Assembly: GCA_964636865.1 (NCBI GenBank)
Contig: CAZWVJ010000019.1
Location: 1-31,373 of the forward strand
Direction: 5' to 3'
DNA: 31,373 bases
Origin: B1SED10-75 sp964636865
GTDB taxonomy: Bacteria; Bacillota; Dethiobacteria; DTU022; PWGO01
In this document: positions 7,776 to 17,511 of the stretch, piece by piece
Numbering within the stretch: the stretch's first letter is position 1
Layout: every line of letters begins with the position of its first letter
Translations under genes and position numbers: made by a program
The notes under the pieces: generated by a model
Databases searched by the model: none
Told to the model about the DNA's origin: nothing
The model's input: only the letters and a program-made list of their open reading frames with translations

Positions 7776-8960
7776 ATGCAAATTTTAGAAGGGATTAAAG
7801 TTATGGATCTTACCCGTCTTCTTCCCGGTCCGGTCTGCACCTTAATTATGGCTGATTACGGGGCAGAAGTCATTAAATTGGAAGATCCCTGGACTGGAGA
7901 CCCTACCAGGTACTTCGGTCCCGCTGTTGATGCAGATAGTTCTTTTTTTTGGCAGTTAAACCGTAATAAAAAAAGTTTGGCTATAGATTTAAAATCTCCG
8001 GAAGGGGCTCGAATATTTAAGGAACTGGCAGCAACCAGTGATGTAATTCTGGAAGGTTTTCGTCCCGGAGTTATGCAGCGTTTGGAATTGGGTTATGATG
8101 TTATTTCGCAAATAAATCCTGCTATTATATATTCTTCCCTTTCGGGATATGGCCAGGACGGACCTTATGCTTATAGGGCCGGCCATGATTTAAATTATGC
8201 TTCGATAACCGGGTTGTTGGAATTAAATCGGGAAAATAAACAAAAACCGCCGGAGGTACCTCCCATACAGGTTGCTGATATCGGCGGAGGTTCATTAATG
8301 GCTCTTGCCGGAATTATGATGGCCCTATTCAATCGAAGTCGTACCGGTAAGGGACAGTATATAGATGTTTCTATGGCAGACGGTTTGATCCCATGGCTTT
8401 CCTATGCCGCCTCTTATTATTTTGCTGGCTCAGAGTCGCCACGGGTGAATAAAGGGGAAATTACGGGAGAGTATGCCTGTTATAACATTTACCAAACTTC
8501 TGATGGCAAGTACCTTTCCCTGGGGGCATTGGAGCCTGTTTTTTGGCAAAAATTTTGTCGTTTTGCCGGGAGAGAGGAATGGGTGGATAAACAATATAAC
8601 CTTGAGGAGCAAACGGCACTAAAAGAAGAAGTGAGTGAATTTTTCCGACAAAAAACTCGTGAAGAGTGGGTAGAGCTTTTTACGAAAGAGGATTTTTGTT
8701 GCGAACCGGTTTTGGATATATCAGAAGCTTGCGAACATCCACATTTAGAAAAACGGAACTTTTTTATAGAAGTAAGCCGTCCTGGCGGCGCATCAGCCAG
8801 GCAGGTAGGATTTCCCTTAAATTTTTCCTCTGACTTCGGCAAGCTTCGTTTGCCACCTCCTAAATTGGGAGAACATACTCAAGAAGTTTTAAATGAGGCC
8901 GGATTTTCCCATGAAGATATAAATGATCTTATAGAAAAAGGAATAATAGCAAAATCTTAA
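7776..8960 (+). CDS. CaiB/BaiF family CoA enzyme, alpha-methylacyl-CoA racemase-like
   Basis: A 394-residue class III CoA-transferase-fold protein that starts 5 bases after the flavoprotein, with GGAGG at 7761-7765. The family includes CoA transferases and alpha-methylacyl-CoA racemases. The segment AGHDLNYASITGLLEL and the later QVADIGGGSLMALAGI match the racemase pattern AGHDINY...GDFGGGSM, whose His and Asp are the acid/base pair; here they are His137 and Asp168. Asp202 in DVSMADG matches the aspartate that carries the acyl group in transferases, so either activity is possible. A succinyl-CoA- or fumarate-linked CoA transfer would suit the operon; racemisation of a branched acyl-CoA suits the motifs. 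Confidence 0.78.
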   Translation: MQILEGIKVMDLTRLLPGPVCTLIMADYGAEVIKLEDPWTGDPTRYFGPAVDADSSFFWQLNRNKKSLAIDLKSPEGARIFKELAATSDVILEGFRPGVMQRLELGYDVISQINPAIIYSSLSGYGQDGPYAYRAGHDLNYASITGLLELNRENKQKPPEVPPIQVADIGGGSLMALAGIMMALFNRSRTGKGQYIDVSMADGLIPWLSYAASYYFAGSESPRVNKGEITGEYACYNIYQTSDGKYLSLGALEPVFWQKFCRFAGREEWVDKQYNLEEQTALKEEVSEFFRQKTREEWVELFTKEDFCCEPVLDISEACEHPHLEKRNFFIEVSRPGGASARQVGFPLNFSSDFGKLRLPPPKLGEHTQEVLNEAGFSHEDINDLIEKGIIAKS

Positions 8961-9003
8961 GTGGTTTTGAAAACTATCTGCAAGATTAGTGGGCAAAAAT
9001 AAT

Positions 9004-9633
9004 ATGAGCAATGCAACCAATGTAAAAGAGGTTTTACGTCTTTTAGAAATTTATTATCCTCATGCTGCTACATCCCTACAATATAAAAGCGTCTTCCAAC
9101 TACTGGTGGCAGTAATGCTCTCTGCCCAGAGCAGCGATGAACAGGTTAACATAGTTACACCGGATTTATTTGCCAGCTTTGGCAGTGCACAAAAAATGGC
9201 CGGAGCCTCTTTTGATGATATTGAAAAACTTATTAAAGGCTGTGGATTAGCTAAAACCAAAAGCCGTAATCTGGTTCAAATGGCGTGTATACTCCTAGAA
9301 CGCCATAATGGGCAAGTTCCTGATGAATGGGAACAACTGATGGCATTACCGGGAGTGGGAAGAAAAACTGCTAATGTGGTTATAAGCACTGCCTTCAATA
9401 AGCCGGCAATAGCTGTTGACACTCATGTTTTTAGAGTTTCCAAACGTTTGGGTTGGGCAGTGGGGAATAGAACTGAAGAAGTAGAAAAGGAATTAATGCA
9501 AATTATACCCCGACAATTATGGACACCAACCCATCATCGTTTAATTGCTCATGGAAGGAATTTATGCCATGCTCGGCATCCTCGCTGCAATGAATGTTTT
9601 TTGCGTTATTTGTGCGCAGGTGAAATTTGTTAA
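9004..9633 (+). CDS. nth: Endonuclease III, DNA glycosylase/AP lyase
   Basis: A base-excision repair enzyme that removes oxidised pyrimidines. The helix-hairpin-helix LPGVGRKTANVV carries the catalytic lysine, and AVDTHVFRVSKRLG carries the catalytic aspartate. The C-terminal [4Fe-4S] ligands follow the exact C-x6-C-x2-C-x5-C spacing (CHARHPRCNECFLRYLC). From ATG 9004 it has 209 residues, close to E. coli Nth (211). An in-frame GTG at 8989 adds five residues. Neither start has a clear ribosome site, so translation may be coupled to the preceding gene. It lies 43 bases after the CaiB-type gene but has no functional link to it. Confidence 0.95.
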   Translation: MSNATNVKEVLRLLEIYYPHAATSLQYKSVFQLLVAVMLSAQSSDEQVNIVTPDLFASFGSAQKMAGASFDDIEKLIKGCGLAKTKSRNLVQMACILLERHNGQVPDEWEQLMALPGVGRKTANVVISTAFNKPAIAVDTHVFRVSKRLGWAVGNRTEEVEKELMQIIPRQLWTPTHHRLIAHGRNLCHARHPRCNECFLRYLCAGEIC

Positions 9634-9695
9634 AGGATAATTAGGGAAATTGTAGAATAAAGAAAGGCACAAAATTTTAAAGAAAGGAGTAAATT

Positions 9696-12155
9696 ATGAG
9701 CTGGAGTAAATTAACCTCGGAAGAAGTAACGCTTCATTGCGATCCCAAAGATTTTGAATTTGAAACTACAGAAAATGTGCCCTCCATAGAAGATATAATC
9801 GGGCAGGAAAGAGCCGTTAAAGCCATGGATTTTGGTTTAAGGATAAAAAAACTTGGATATAATATTTATATATCCGGCCTCACGGGCACGGGAAGAAACA
9901 GTTATGCTCGTTCTTTAATAGAAGATATTGCCTCACAGGAGGATGTTCCTGATGACTGGCTATATGTTTATAACTTTAAAAACCCTGAAGAGCCAATGGC
10001 TCTTAGTCTTCCACCCGGCAAAGGTGCAGCTTTTGCCGATGAAATGGACAATTTTTTAGAAGAACTTAAAGAAGCTATTCCAAACGCTTTTGACAGTGAA
10101 GATTATGAGAAGAAAAAGGCGGAGTATGTGCAGGAATTTCAAGAAAAAAAGTCAGCCTTAATGGAAGAACTAAACCGTATAGCTTCGGAAAAAGGCTTTG
10201 CTTTAAAGAGAACAAGTTCCGGTTTTATGACCATTCCCATAGTAGACGGTAACCAGGTGAGTGAGGAAGAATACGAAAATTTAGACCCACAGTTAAAAGA
10301 AGAGCTGGAAAAAAAATCAAATGAAGTCCAGATGAAAGCTATGGAAATACTGCGGAAGATACAAACAGCCGAACAGGAATTGAAAGAAAAAATACAGCAG
10401 ATGGATACCCGCATAGCTTTAATAGCAATAGGGCATTTGTTTGAAAAACTAAAAGACAAATATAGCGACTATCCTAGAATCATTGAATATCTCGATGATT
10501 ATCAACAAGATATTTTAAAAAATATAGATACTTTTAGAGGAGGCGACGAACAACAGCAGCAACAAAATCCGTTGGCCTGGATGCACAAACAAAGCAAAGA
10601 AAATATTGAATCTCGTTACCGGGTAAATGTAGTGACCGATAATTCTAAAACAGAAGGGGCTCCGGTAATAGTGGAACATAATCCATCGTATTACAACTTG
10701 CTTGGCAGAATAGAGCACGAAAATCGAATGGGAACGGTGGTTACAGATTTTACCATGATTAAAGGGGGAGCCTTTCATCAGGCTAACGGTGGTTATTTAA
10801 TTTTGCAGGCCCGTGATGTTTTAACCAGCCTTCAATCTTGGGAGGCGTTAAAAAGAGTATTAAAAACTAAAGAAATTCGAATCGAGAATATCGCTGAGCA
10901 TTACGGGTTAGTTGCTATGTCCACTCTTAGGCCGGAACCTATACCGCTAGATATAAAAGTAGTGATGATCGGCAGCCCCTTATTTTATCACCTTCTTTAT
11001 TATTACGATGAAGATTTCCGCAAGTTATTTAAAGTTAAAGCAGATTTTGACGTTGAAATGAAGCGAGAAAATCTTAATATGTCTAAAATGGCCAGTTTTA
11101 TTTCTACTCACTGCCGCAAAGAGGATATTAGGCATTTTGATCGGTCAGCGGTAGCGCGTATTTGCGATTATGGTTCCAGACTGGCTGAACACAGAGAAAA
11201 AATGAGTACACGTTTTAATGATATTGTGGAAGTACTTTATGAAGCAGATGCTTGGGCCGCTTTAGAAGATAAGGATTTGATTACTTCTGTAGATGTGGAT
11301 AAAGCAATTGAGGAAAAAAAATACCGTTCCGGCAAGTATGAAGATAAGCTCCAGGAAATGGTTGAAAATAACCAGATTTTGCTCCAGCTTGAGGGAACAA
11401 TGGTGGGGCAAATAAACGGATTATCGGTAATAGACTCGGGAGATTATCAATTTGGACGCCCAAACCGGATTACTGCATCCACTTTCCTTGGAAGGAGGGG
11501 AATAGTGGATATTGAAAGAGAAAGCAGGCTCAGCGGCAATATTCATAACAAAGGTGTTCTAATTTTAAGCGGGTTTATAGGAGAGCGTTACGCCCAAAAA
11601 GAACCACTTACCCTCTCGGCAAGTGTATGTTTTGAACAAAGCTACGGCGGAATAGAAGGAGATAGTGCTACTGTTGCAGAATTAATGGCTATTTTGTCCA
11701 GCTTTACGGATACACCTATGAAACAAGGAATTGCGATAACGGGCTCGATTAACCAAAAAGGTGAAATACAACCGGTAGGAGGAGTTAATAAAAAAATTGA
11801 AGGATTCTACCGAGCATGTAAAAGCAAGGGGTTAAACGGAGAACATGGGGTAATTATACCTCAATCAAACCGGGATAATTTAGTTTTGGAACAAGAAGTT
11901 GTTGATGCGGTTAAATCAGGAAATTTTTCTGTTTATATTGCCACAACTGTCGATGATGTAATTGAATTATTGACGGATATGCTTCCTGGAGAACGTAATG
12001 ATGACGGCACCTTCCCTGAAGGCACTTTCAATTATCTGGTGCAAGAAAAATTACGCCTTAATAATGAATTATTTAAATCCAAAAGGTATGGAGAAGAGGG
12101 TGAAAAAGAAGATACTTCTTCCGGAGATTCAGGTTGCCAGGGAAGCTGTTCCTAA
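9696..12155 (+). CDS. Lon-like ATP-dependent protease, AAA_32 family
   Basis: An 819-residue protein with a divergent AAA ATPase domain and a C-terminal Lon protease domain, probably degrading misfolded or regulatory proteins. The nucleotide loop GLTGTGRNS (residues 61-69) has Arg where classical Walker A has Lys, as is usual in this Lon-like subfamily. Residues ~145-270 are charged and helical, a probable coiled-coil insert. A Gln run (EQQQQQN) sits near residue 285. The protease dyad is Ser657 (EGDSATVAEL) and Lys700 (VNKKIEGFY), 43 residues apart as in E. coli Lon. The C-terminus ends in a Cys/Ser-rich DSGCQGSCS. A good AAAGGAG precedes ATG 9696. Confidence 0.92.
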   Translation: MSWSKLTSEEVTLHCDPKDFEFETTENVPSIEDIIGQERAVKAMDFGLRIKKLGYNIYISGLTGTGRNSYARSLIEDIASQEDVPDDWLYVYNFKNPEEPMALSLPPGKGAAFADEMDNFLEELKEAIPNAFDSEDYEKKKAEYVQEFQEKKSALMEELNRIASEKGFALKRTSSGFMTIPIVDGNQVSEEEYENLDPQLKEELEKKSNEVQMKAMEILRKIQTAEQELKEKIQQMDTRIALIAIGHLFEKLKDKYSDYPRIIEYLDDYQQDILKNIDTFRGGDEQQQQQNPLAWMHKQSKENIESRYRVNVVTDNSKTEGAPVIVEHNPSYYNLLGRIEHENRMGTVVTDFTMIKGGAFHQANGGYLILQARDVLTSLQSWEALKRVLKTKEIRIENIAEHYGLVAMSTLRPEPIPLDIKVVMIGSPLFYHLLYYYDEDFRKLFKVKADFDVEMKRENLNMSKMASFISTHCRKEDIRHFDRSAVARICDYGSRLAEHREKMSTRFNDIVEVLYEADAWAALEDKDLITSVDVDKAIEEKKYRSGKYEDKLQEMVENNQILLQLEGTMVGQINGLSVIDSGDYQFGRPNRITASTFLGRRGIVDIERESRLSGNIHNKGVLILSGFIGERYAQKEPLTLSASVCFEQSYGGIEGDSATVAELMAILSSFTDTPMKQGIAITGSINQKGEIQPVGGVNKKIEGFYRACKSKGLNGEHGVIIPQSNRDNLVLEQEVVDAVKSGNFSVYIATTVDDVIELLTDMLPGERNDDGTFPEGTFNYLVQEKLRLNNELFKSKRYGEEGEKEDTSSGDSGCQGSCS

Positions 12156-12191
12156 AATTAAAATCATGAAAATTTTAATGGTGGATATATA

Positions 12192-12653
12192 ATGATGAGC
12201 GTTGTGCTTGTAGAACCGGAAATACCTCAGAATACGGGCAATGTTGCCCGCACTTGTGTCTTAACCAATTCCAGGTTGCACCTTATAAAACCCATGGGCT
12301 TTTCTCTTGATGATAAATATTTGCGGAGAGCGGGTCTGGATTATTGGAACTTGCTTGAATATTACCTTCATGAGAGTTGGGATGATTTTATTAATAAATA
12401 CGATGAAAGCCGTTTTATTTACTTTTCTACCAAAGGGGACAGATTATATACAGAATTAGAGTTTAATAGCGATGATTTTCTGGTATTTGGTAGTGAAACA
12501 AGCGGTTTGCCCGATAATATTCTGTCTAACTCAAATGATGTTTTCCGCCTTCCCATGTCTGCCTCTATAGAACGTTCTCTCAACCTTTCCAATACGGTGG
12601 CCGTGGTTCTTTTTGAGGCTCTCAGGCAACATAATTTCCCCGGGATGATTTAA
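12192..12653 (+). CDS. trmL: tRNA (cytidine(34)-2'-O)-methyltransferase, SPOUT family
   Basis: A 153-residue SPOUT methyltransferase of the TrmL/CspR type, which methylates the ribose of the wobble base in leucine tRNAs. Motifs are VLVEPEIPQNTGNVARTC at the N-terminus, LVFGSETSGLP in the middle and the knot segment RSLNLSNTVAVVLFEALRQ near the end. The length is normal for the family. The start is ATG 12192 with a weak GGTGG 7 bases upstream; ATG 12195 is equally possible. It lies 36 bases after the Lon-like gene, likely in the same transcript. Confidence 0.94.
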   Translation: MMSVVLVEPEIPQNTGNVARTCVLTNSRLHLIKPMGFSLDDKYLRRAGLDYWNLLEYYLHESWDDFINKYDESRFIYFSTKGDRLYTELEFNSDDFLVFGSETSGLPDNILSNSNDVFRLPMSASIERSLNLSNTVAVVLFEALRQHNFPGMI

Positions 12654-12684
12654 ATATTATATTACATAATATGGAATTTCTTTG

Positions 12685-13776
12685 TCACTCATTTGCGTTT
12701 TCATCGGCTGCTTGGGATGATTCTGCATAAAGTTTTTCTACATAAAAATGATAAAACAAAACTTTACCAATGGCAGCCAGGGGAATAATCACAATTATAC
12801 CAAATACTCCGGCAAGTTGCGCGCCGATAAGAACAGCAAGTATTATGGTGAGGGGGTTTAGATCTACCGCTTGGCCTAATAGAAAAGGAGTAAGGATAAC
12901 TCCGTCAATTATCTGCACGAGTATATAGATAAAGATGATAAGTAAAAAATGGGGGGTGTCGGGAGCAAACCCCAATAAAACAGCCGGCACAGCAGCCACA
13001 ATAGGTCCGATGTATAGTATAATGTTTAAAATGCCGGCCAGGAAACCGAGGACAATGGCAAAAGGTAGATCTACAATCGCCAAAGCAATTCCGGTCAATA
13101 ATCCTACAATGAAGCATTTTACTAAAGTTCCCCTAATATAAGCGCCGACCTTTTGATTTATAGTTTTAAAGATATAATATATTCTTTCCTGGTATATTTG
13201 CGGAAATACATATACAAGCTGGTTCCTTATCCTCTCAGCATAAATCAGCATGAAAAAGATAACAAATATTCCCGCTATAACTGCCCAAATGCCCGATAAA
13301 AGGCTTGCCGTAAACTCACTAATATTTTCCAATATGTTTTGGGTATATTGGGGTATTTGATCAATAAGCGAAAAGAAAAAATCTGTAATATTTTGACTTA
13401 AAGGAAGATCGAATCTTGTATCCAACTGTTCCATTTGCATGGTTATTTCGTCAATGAAAGGGAGAAAATCCTGTACCAGATAAGTTCCCATATATCTTAG
13501 TTCTTCTACCAAGCCGGGTATAAGTAAATAGAATAGAAGGGCAATAAGGAATATAATTAATACAAAAGCTATTATTGTAGATACAAAATAGGGTATCTTT
13601 TTGGTACCCAGATATTGAACCAATGGTAATATTGAATATACAACCAAGAAAGCAATTATTATCAAGGCTATAAAAGGAACCAGTTCGTAAATTATCCAGG
13701 CACCAAATGCTACAGCCAATGCAGCAATCCAAAACTTAAATGCGTAACTCCATTGTTCTTTTGATATATGATTCAT
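12685..13776 (-). CDS. AI-2E family transporter, PerM/YtvI-type membrane protein
   Basis: A 363-residue polytopic membrane protein on the minus strand. Paired hydrophobic helices near the N-terminus (WIAALAVAFGAWIIYEL and VPFIALIIIAFLVV) are followed by a third, FVSTIIAFVLIIFLIALLFY, and a soluble segment rich in Asp, Gln and Phe. A block of further helices includes LPFAIVLGFLAGILNIILYI and GPIVAAVPAVLLGF, the family signature region. The C-terminal tail is charged. Members export small molecules or act as Na+/H+ antiporters, and the substrate here cannot be told. It runs convergent to trmL (31-base gap) and divergent from dnaE. Confidence 0.9.
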   Translation of the reverse strand: MNHISKEQWSYAFKFWIAALAVAFGAWIIYELVPFIALIIIAFLVVYSILPLVQYLGTKKIPYFVSTIIAFVLIIFLIALLFYLLIPGLVEELRYMGTYLVQDFLPFIDEITMQMEQLDTRFDLPLSQNITDFFFSLIDQIPQYTQNILENISEFTASLLSGIWAVIAGIFVIFFMLIYAERIRNQLVYVFPQIYQERIYYIFKTINQKVGAYIRGTLVKCFIVGLLTGIALAIVDLPFAIVLGFLAGILNIILYIGPIVAAVPAVLLGFAPDTPHFLLIIFIYILVQIIDGVILTPFLLGQAVDLNPLTIILAVLIGAQLAGVFGIIVIIPLAAIGKVLFYHFYVEKLYAESSQAADENANE

Positions 13777-13878
13777 ATAAATACTTTCCCTATTTAAAAA
13801 TATTTTGTATTTAATTTTGTTTTTCCAGGCAATGATTTAAAAACTTCTTACCCTCATTTTATCGAAAATGAAACTATT

Positions 13879-13909
13879 TTGGAAGTTTTATTTTTAAGTA
13901 TGCTAAAAT
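13879..13909 (+). promoter_or_regulatory. Candidate dnaE promoter
   Basis: TTGGAA (13879-13884) and the extended -10 TGCTAAAAT (13901-13909) are separated by 19 bases, wider than ideal; the TG dinucleotide may compensate. The site lies about 110 bases before dnaE in the AT-rich divergent gap shared with the AI-2E gene. No other candidate in this gap looked better. Confidence 0.4.
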
Positions 13910-14017
13910 TAGTAGAATAGATATTATTTATGATTTTAAAGAAAGGAAATATTTATACCTAAATAGAAGCTTATAAACAAAACTCCAAATTAAAAAGGTG
14001 AAAAAGGTGATTAAGTG

Positions 14018-17000
14018 ATGACTTCTTTTGTACATTTACATGTGCATTCAGAATATAGTTTATTAGACGGGGCTGCACGAATTGAAAATTTAATTTCACG
14101 AGCTAAAGAGATGTCAATGCCGGCGATTGCTTTGACTGATCATGGCTCTATGTACGGGGTTATTGATTTCTATGAGAAGGCTACAAAAGCCGGAATAAAA
14201 CCTATTATCGGCTGTGAAGTTTATGTGGCTCCCAGGTCACGATTTGATAAAGATTCTTCTTATGATTCTTTCCAGCATCACCTGGTTTTATTGGCCAGGA
14301 ATGAGGAAGGTTATCGCAACCTGATGAATATCGTTACCAAAGGGTACCTGGAAGGTTTTTATTACAAACCCCGTATAGACCGGGAGTTATTGGAAAAATA
14401 CGCAGAAGGGTTAACTGCTTTAAGCGCTTGTATAGCCGGAGAAATTCCCAACCTAATTCTTCAGGAAAATATGGAAAAAGCTGAGGAATTGGCAAATTAT
14501 TATAGTTCTATTTTTGGAGAAAATTATTTTTATCTGGAACTTCAAAATCATAATCTTCCCGAGCAAGAGAAAACAAATGAAGGGCTCCTGCAAATTTCAA
14601 AGAAAAAAGGAATTCCCCTGGTAGCTACCAATGACATACATTATCTTTATAAAGAAGATGCTATGGCACATGACCTACTGCTCTGCATTCAAACGAGTAA
14701 ATCAGTAAATGATGAAAATAGGATGAGTTTTAAATCTCAAGAGTTTTATTTAAAAAGCCCTGAAGAGATGGCTGAATTATTTTCTGAATATCCCGGTGCT
14801 TTGAAAAATAGCTTGAAAATTGCCGAAGAATGCCAACTAGAATTTAATTTTAATCAAACGCATTTACCTGATTATGCTTTGCCTCATGATACTACTGAAG
14901 AAGAGTACTTAAGGCAACTTTGCACGGAGGGCCTTCATCAGCGCTACGATAACTTAAATGCAGCTATTAACGAAAGGCTTGAATATGAGTTAAAAGTAAT
15001 TAAGCAAATGGGTTACTGCAGTTATTTTCTGATAGTGTGGGATTTTGTGCGCTATGCAAGGGAAAAAGGCATTATGGTAGGGCCCGGAAGAGGTTCAGCA
15101 GCCGGCAGTTTGGTAGCTTATTGCCTGCAAATCACCAATATTGATCCATTAAGGTATGGACTTCTTTTTGAACGGTTCCTTAATCCCGAAAGGATAAATA
15201 TGCCGGATATAGATATAGATATATGCGATGAAAGGCGCGAAGAAGTAATTGAGTATGTGGTAAACAAATATGGTGAAGATAGAGTAGCACAGATTATTAC
15301 TTTTGGTACAATGGCAGCGCGTTCGGTAGTAAGAGATGTAGGCAGAGCTCTTGACATACCTTACAATGTAGTAGATCGTATAGCCAAACTTATTCCCAAT
15401 GAACCAAATATTAATATTGATAAAGCCATGGAGCAAAACAATGAACTACAAGAATACTATCAAAACGAAGAGTATAAAAAGTTATTGGATATATCCCGCT
15501 CTTTGGAAGGATTACCCCGGCACGCTTCCACCCATGCCGCGGGAGTTGTTATTGCAAATGATTCACTGGTAAATTTTGTGCCCTTGCAGAGAGCTAACGA
15601 CGGCAATGTTATCACCCAATTTCCTATGAAGAAACTAGAGAAGCTGGGGCTATTAAAGATGGACTTTTTAGGTTTAAGAACTTTAAGTATCATTGAAAAG
15701 ACCCTGAATAATGTATATGAAAGACATAATTACTGGATAGATATTGACAACATTTCTTTAAAAGATGACTTTACTTATGAATTCCTTTCCCGAGGAGAAA
15801 CAGACGGAGTTTTTCAACTGGAAAGTGCCGGTATGAAGAACGTATTACGAGAGCTAAAACCAAATAAGTTTGAGGATATAATTGCGGTGGTGGCCCTTTA
15901 TCGCCCCGGACCTATGGAGCAGATTCCTGTATTTGTGAATAGTAAACATAATATTGAACCGGTTGACTACCCTCACCCTTCTCTGGAAAATATTTTAAAA
16001 GAAACTTATGGAGTCATAGTTTATCAAGAACAGATTATGCAAATTGCCGCCGAAATTGCCGGTTTTTCACTGGGGCAAGCTGACTTATTACGTAAAGCAA
16101 TTGGCAAAAAAGAAAAAGAAATGATAGATGAACAAAGGGAAATCTTTATTAAAGGATGTAAAGAAAAGGGTTATACGGAAAAACTCGGCAAAGATATTTA
16201 TGATCTAATCGAAAAGTTTGCTGATTATGGCTTTAATAAATCTCATGCTGCTGCTTATGCAATGATTGCATATCAAACTGCTTTTTTAAAAGCTAATCAT
16301 ACAGTGGAGTTTATGGCGGCGCTTTTAACCTCTCATATGTCTAATACCGATAAAGTAGCTTTATATATATCTGACTGCAATCATCAAGGAATAGAAGTAA
16401 TGCCTCCGGATATCAATGAAAGTGAAATAAATTTTACTGTAAGTGGTGACAGGCAGATACGTTTCGGTCTGGCTGCAATTAAAAATGTGGGTATCGGCGC
16501 AATCGAGAATATTATGGAAGTGCGTCAAGAAAAGCCTTTCACTTCTTTAACAGACTTTTGTTCCAGGGTTGATCTTAAATCAAGCAACAAGAAAGTTATT
16601 GAAAGCCTTATCAAAGCCGGTGCGTTTGATTCCATTCATCAAAATCGCGCTCGCCTTTTGGCCGGTATGGATGAAGCTATTGTAGAAGGTCAGGCTATGC
16701 AGCGAGATCGTTTAAACGGTCAAATATCTATGCTTTCGTTGTTTAGCGAAGACGAGAAGGAAAAGCATGTGGAAGATCATTTTACTGATGTACCTGATTT
16801 TTCATTTAAAGAAAAATTAGCTAAAGAAAAAGAAGTTTTGGGTTTATATATATCAGGGCATCCTTTAGACCAGTATCGGCCGATTTTGAAAAATATACCT
16901 AATCTGGTACGTTGTGCTGAATTAACAGATTTACGAAAAGAACAAAAGATAGCTGTCGGTGGTATCATTAATAAAGTAAAAATTATTTATACCAAAAAAG

Positions 17001-17467
17001 GCAGACCCATGGCTTTTGCTACTGTAGAAGACTTAACGGGTACTGTAGAGTTAGTTATATTTAGTAAATTATACGAAGATAAAAAAGAATTAATTCAAGA
17101 AGACAAACTTATAGTAATTAAAGGAAAAACTGATATTAAAATGGAAGATGAAAATAAAAAAGAGGTTAAAATAATTAGTGACGATATTACTCCCTTACCT
17201 ATAAAATCCAAACAATTATTTATTAATCTTCACCTGGATAATGAGGATGATATTTCCCGGTTGATTGAACTTAGAAATATATTATTTAATAAAAATGGTG
17301 ATGGTGAAATTCCTGTATATCTAACATTGGAAAAACAAAATAAAATCATGATTTTGCCTGAGAAATACTGGGGGCGTGACGATAAAGTTTTTTGGGATAG
17401 GCTTGAAAGTCTAGTCGGGCCGGAAGGAATTGAAGTCCAGGAAATTTCTTCAGAAGGTGAATTTTAA
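14018..17467 (+). CDS. dnaE: DNA polymerase III alpha subunit
   Basis: A 1149-residue C-family replicative polymerase. The N-terminal PHP domain keeps metal-binding motifs that E. coli DnaE has lost: HLHVHSEYSLLDG, LTDHGSMYG, IGCEVYVA, FQHHLVLLA, SACIAGE, LQNHNLPEQ and ATNDIHY. It resembles Thermus DnaE, whose PHP domain has zinc-dependent 3'-5' exonuclease activity. The polymerase active site PDIDIDICDERR lies at residues ~396-407, and GPGRGSAAGSLVAYCL marks the palm. The C-terminus has a helix-hairpin-helix region and an OB fold (VGGIINKVKIIYTKKGRP). ATG 14018 is preferred: AAGGTGA lies 7 bases upstream, while GTG 14015 is only 4 bases away. Many Bacillota also have PolC, which is not seen here. 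Confidence 0.96.
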   Translation: MTSFVHLHVHSEYSLLDGAARIENLISRAKEMSMPAIALTDHGSMYGVIDFYEKATKAGIKPIIGCEVYVAPRSRFDKDSSYDSFQHHLVLLARNEEGYRNLMNIVTKGYLEGFYYKPRIDRELLEKYAEGLTALSACIAGEIPNLILQENMEKAEELANYYSSIFGENYFYLELQNHNLPEQEKTNEGLLQISKKKGIPLVATNDIHYLYKEDAMAHDLLLCIQTSKSVNDENRMSFKSQEFYLKSPEEMAELFSEYPGALKNSLKIAEECQLEFNFNQTHLPDYALPHDTTEEEYLRQLCTEGLHQRYDNLNAAINERLEYELKVIKQMGYCSYFLIVWDFVRYAREKGIMVGPGRGSAAGSLVAYCLQITNIDPLRYGLLFERFLNPERINMPDIDIDICDERREEVIEYVVNKYGEDRVAQIITFGTMAARSVVRDVGRALDIPYNVVDRIAKLIPNEPNINIDKAMEQNNELQEYYQNEEYKKLLDISRSLEGLPRHASTHAAGVVIANDSLVNFVPLQRANDGNVITQFPMKKLEKLGLLKMDFLGLRTLSIIEKTLNNVYERHNYWIDIDNISLKDDFTYEFLSRGETDGVFQLESAGMKNVLRELKPNKFEDIIAVVALYRPGPMEQIPVFVNSKHNIEPVDYPHPSLENILKETYGVIVYQEQIMQIAAEIAGFSLGQADLLRKAIGKKEKEMIDEQREIFIKGCKEKGYTEKLGKDIYDLIEKFADYGFNKSHAAAYAMIAYQTAFLKANHTVEFMAALLTSHMSNTDKVALYISDCNHQGIEVMPPDINESEINFTVSGDRQIRFGLAAIKNVGIGAIENIMEVRQEKPFTSLTDFCSRVDLKSSNKKVIESLIKAGAFDSIHQNRARLLAGMDEAIVEGQAMQRDRLNGQISMLSLFSEDEKEKHVEDHFTDVPDFSFKEKLAKEKEVLGLYISGHPLDQYRPILKNIPNLVRCAELTDLRKEQKIAVGGIINKVKIIYTKKGRPMAFATVEDLTGTVELVIFSKLYEDKKELIQEDKLIVIKGKTDIKMEDENKKEVKIISDDITPLPIKSKQLFINLHLDNEDDISRLIELRNILFNKNGDGEIPVYLTLEKQNKIMILPEKYWGRDDKVFWDRLESLVGPEGIEVQEISSEGEF

Positions 17468-17511
17468 AGATGGAGAAATGCTTTTAAAAACAGGGGGGAG
17501 GGTAAAACGAA

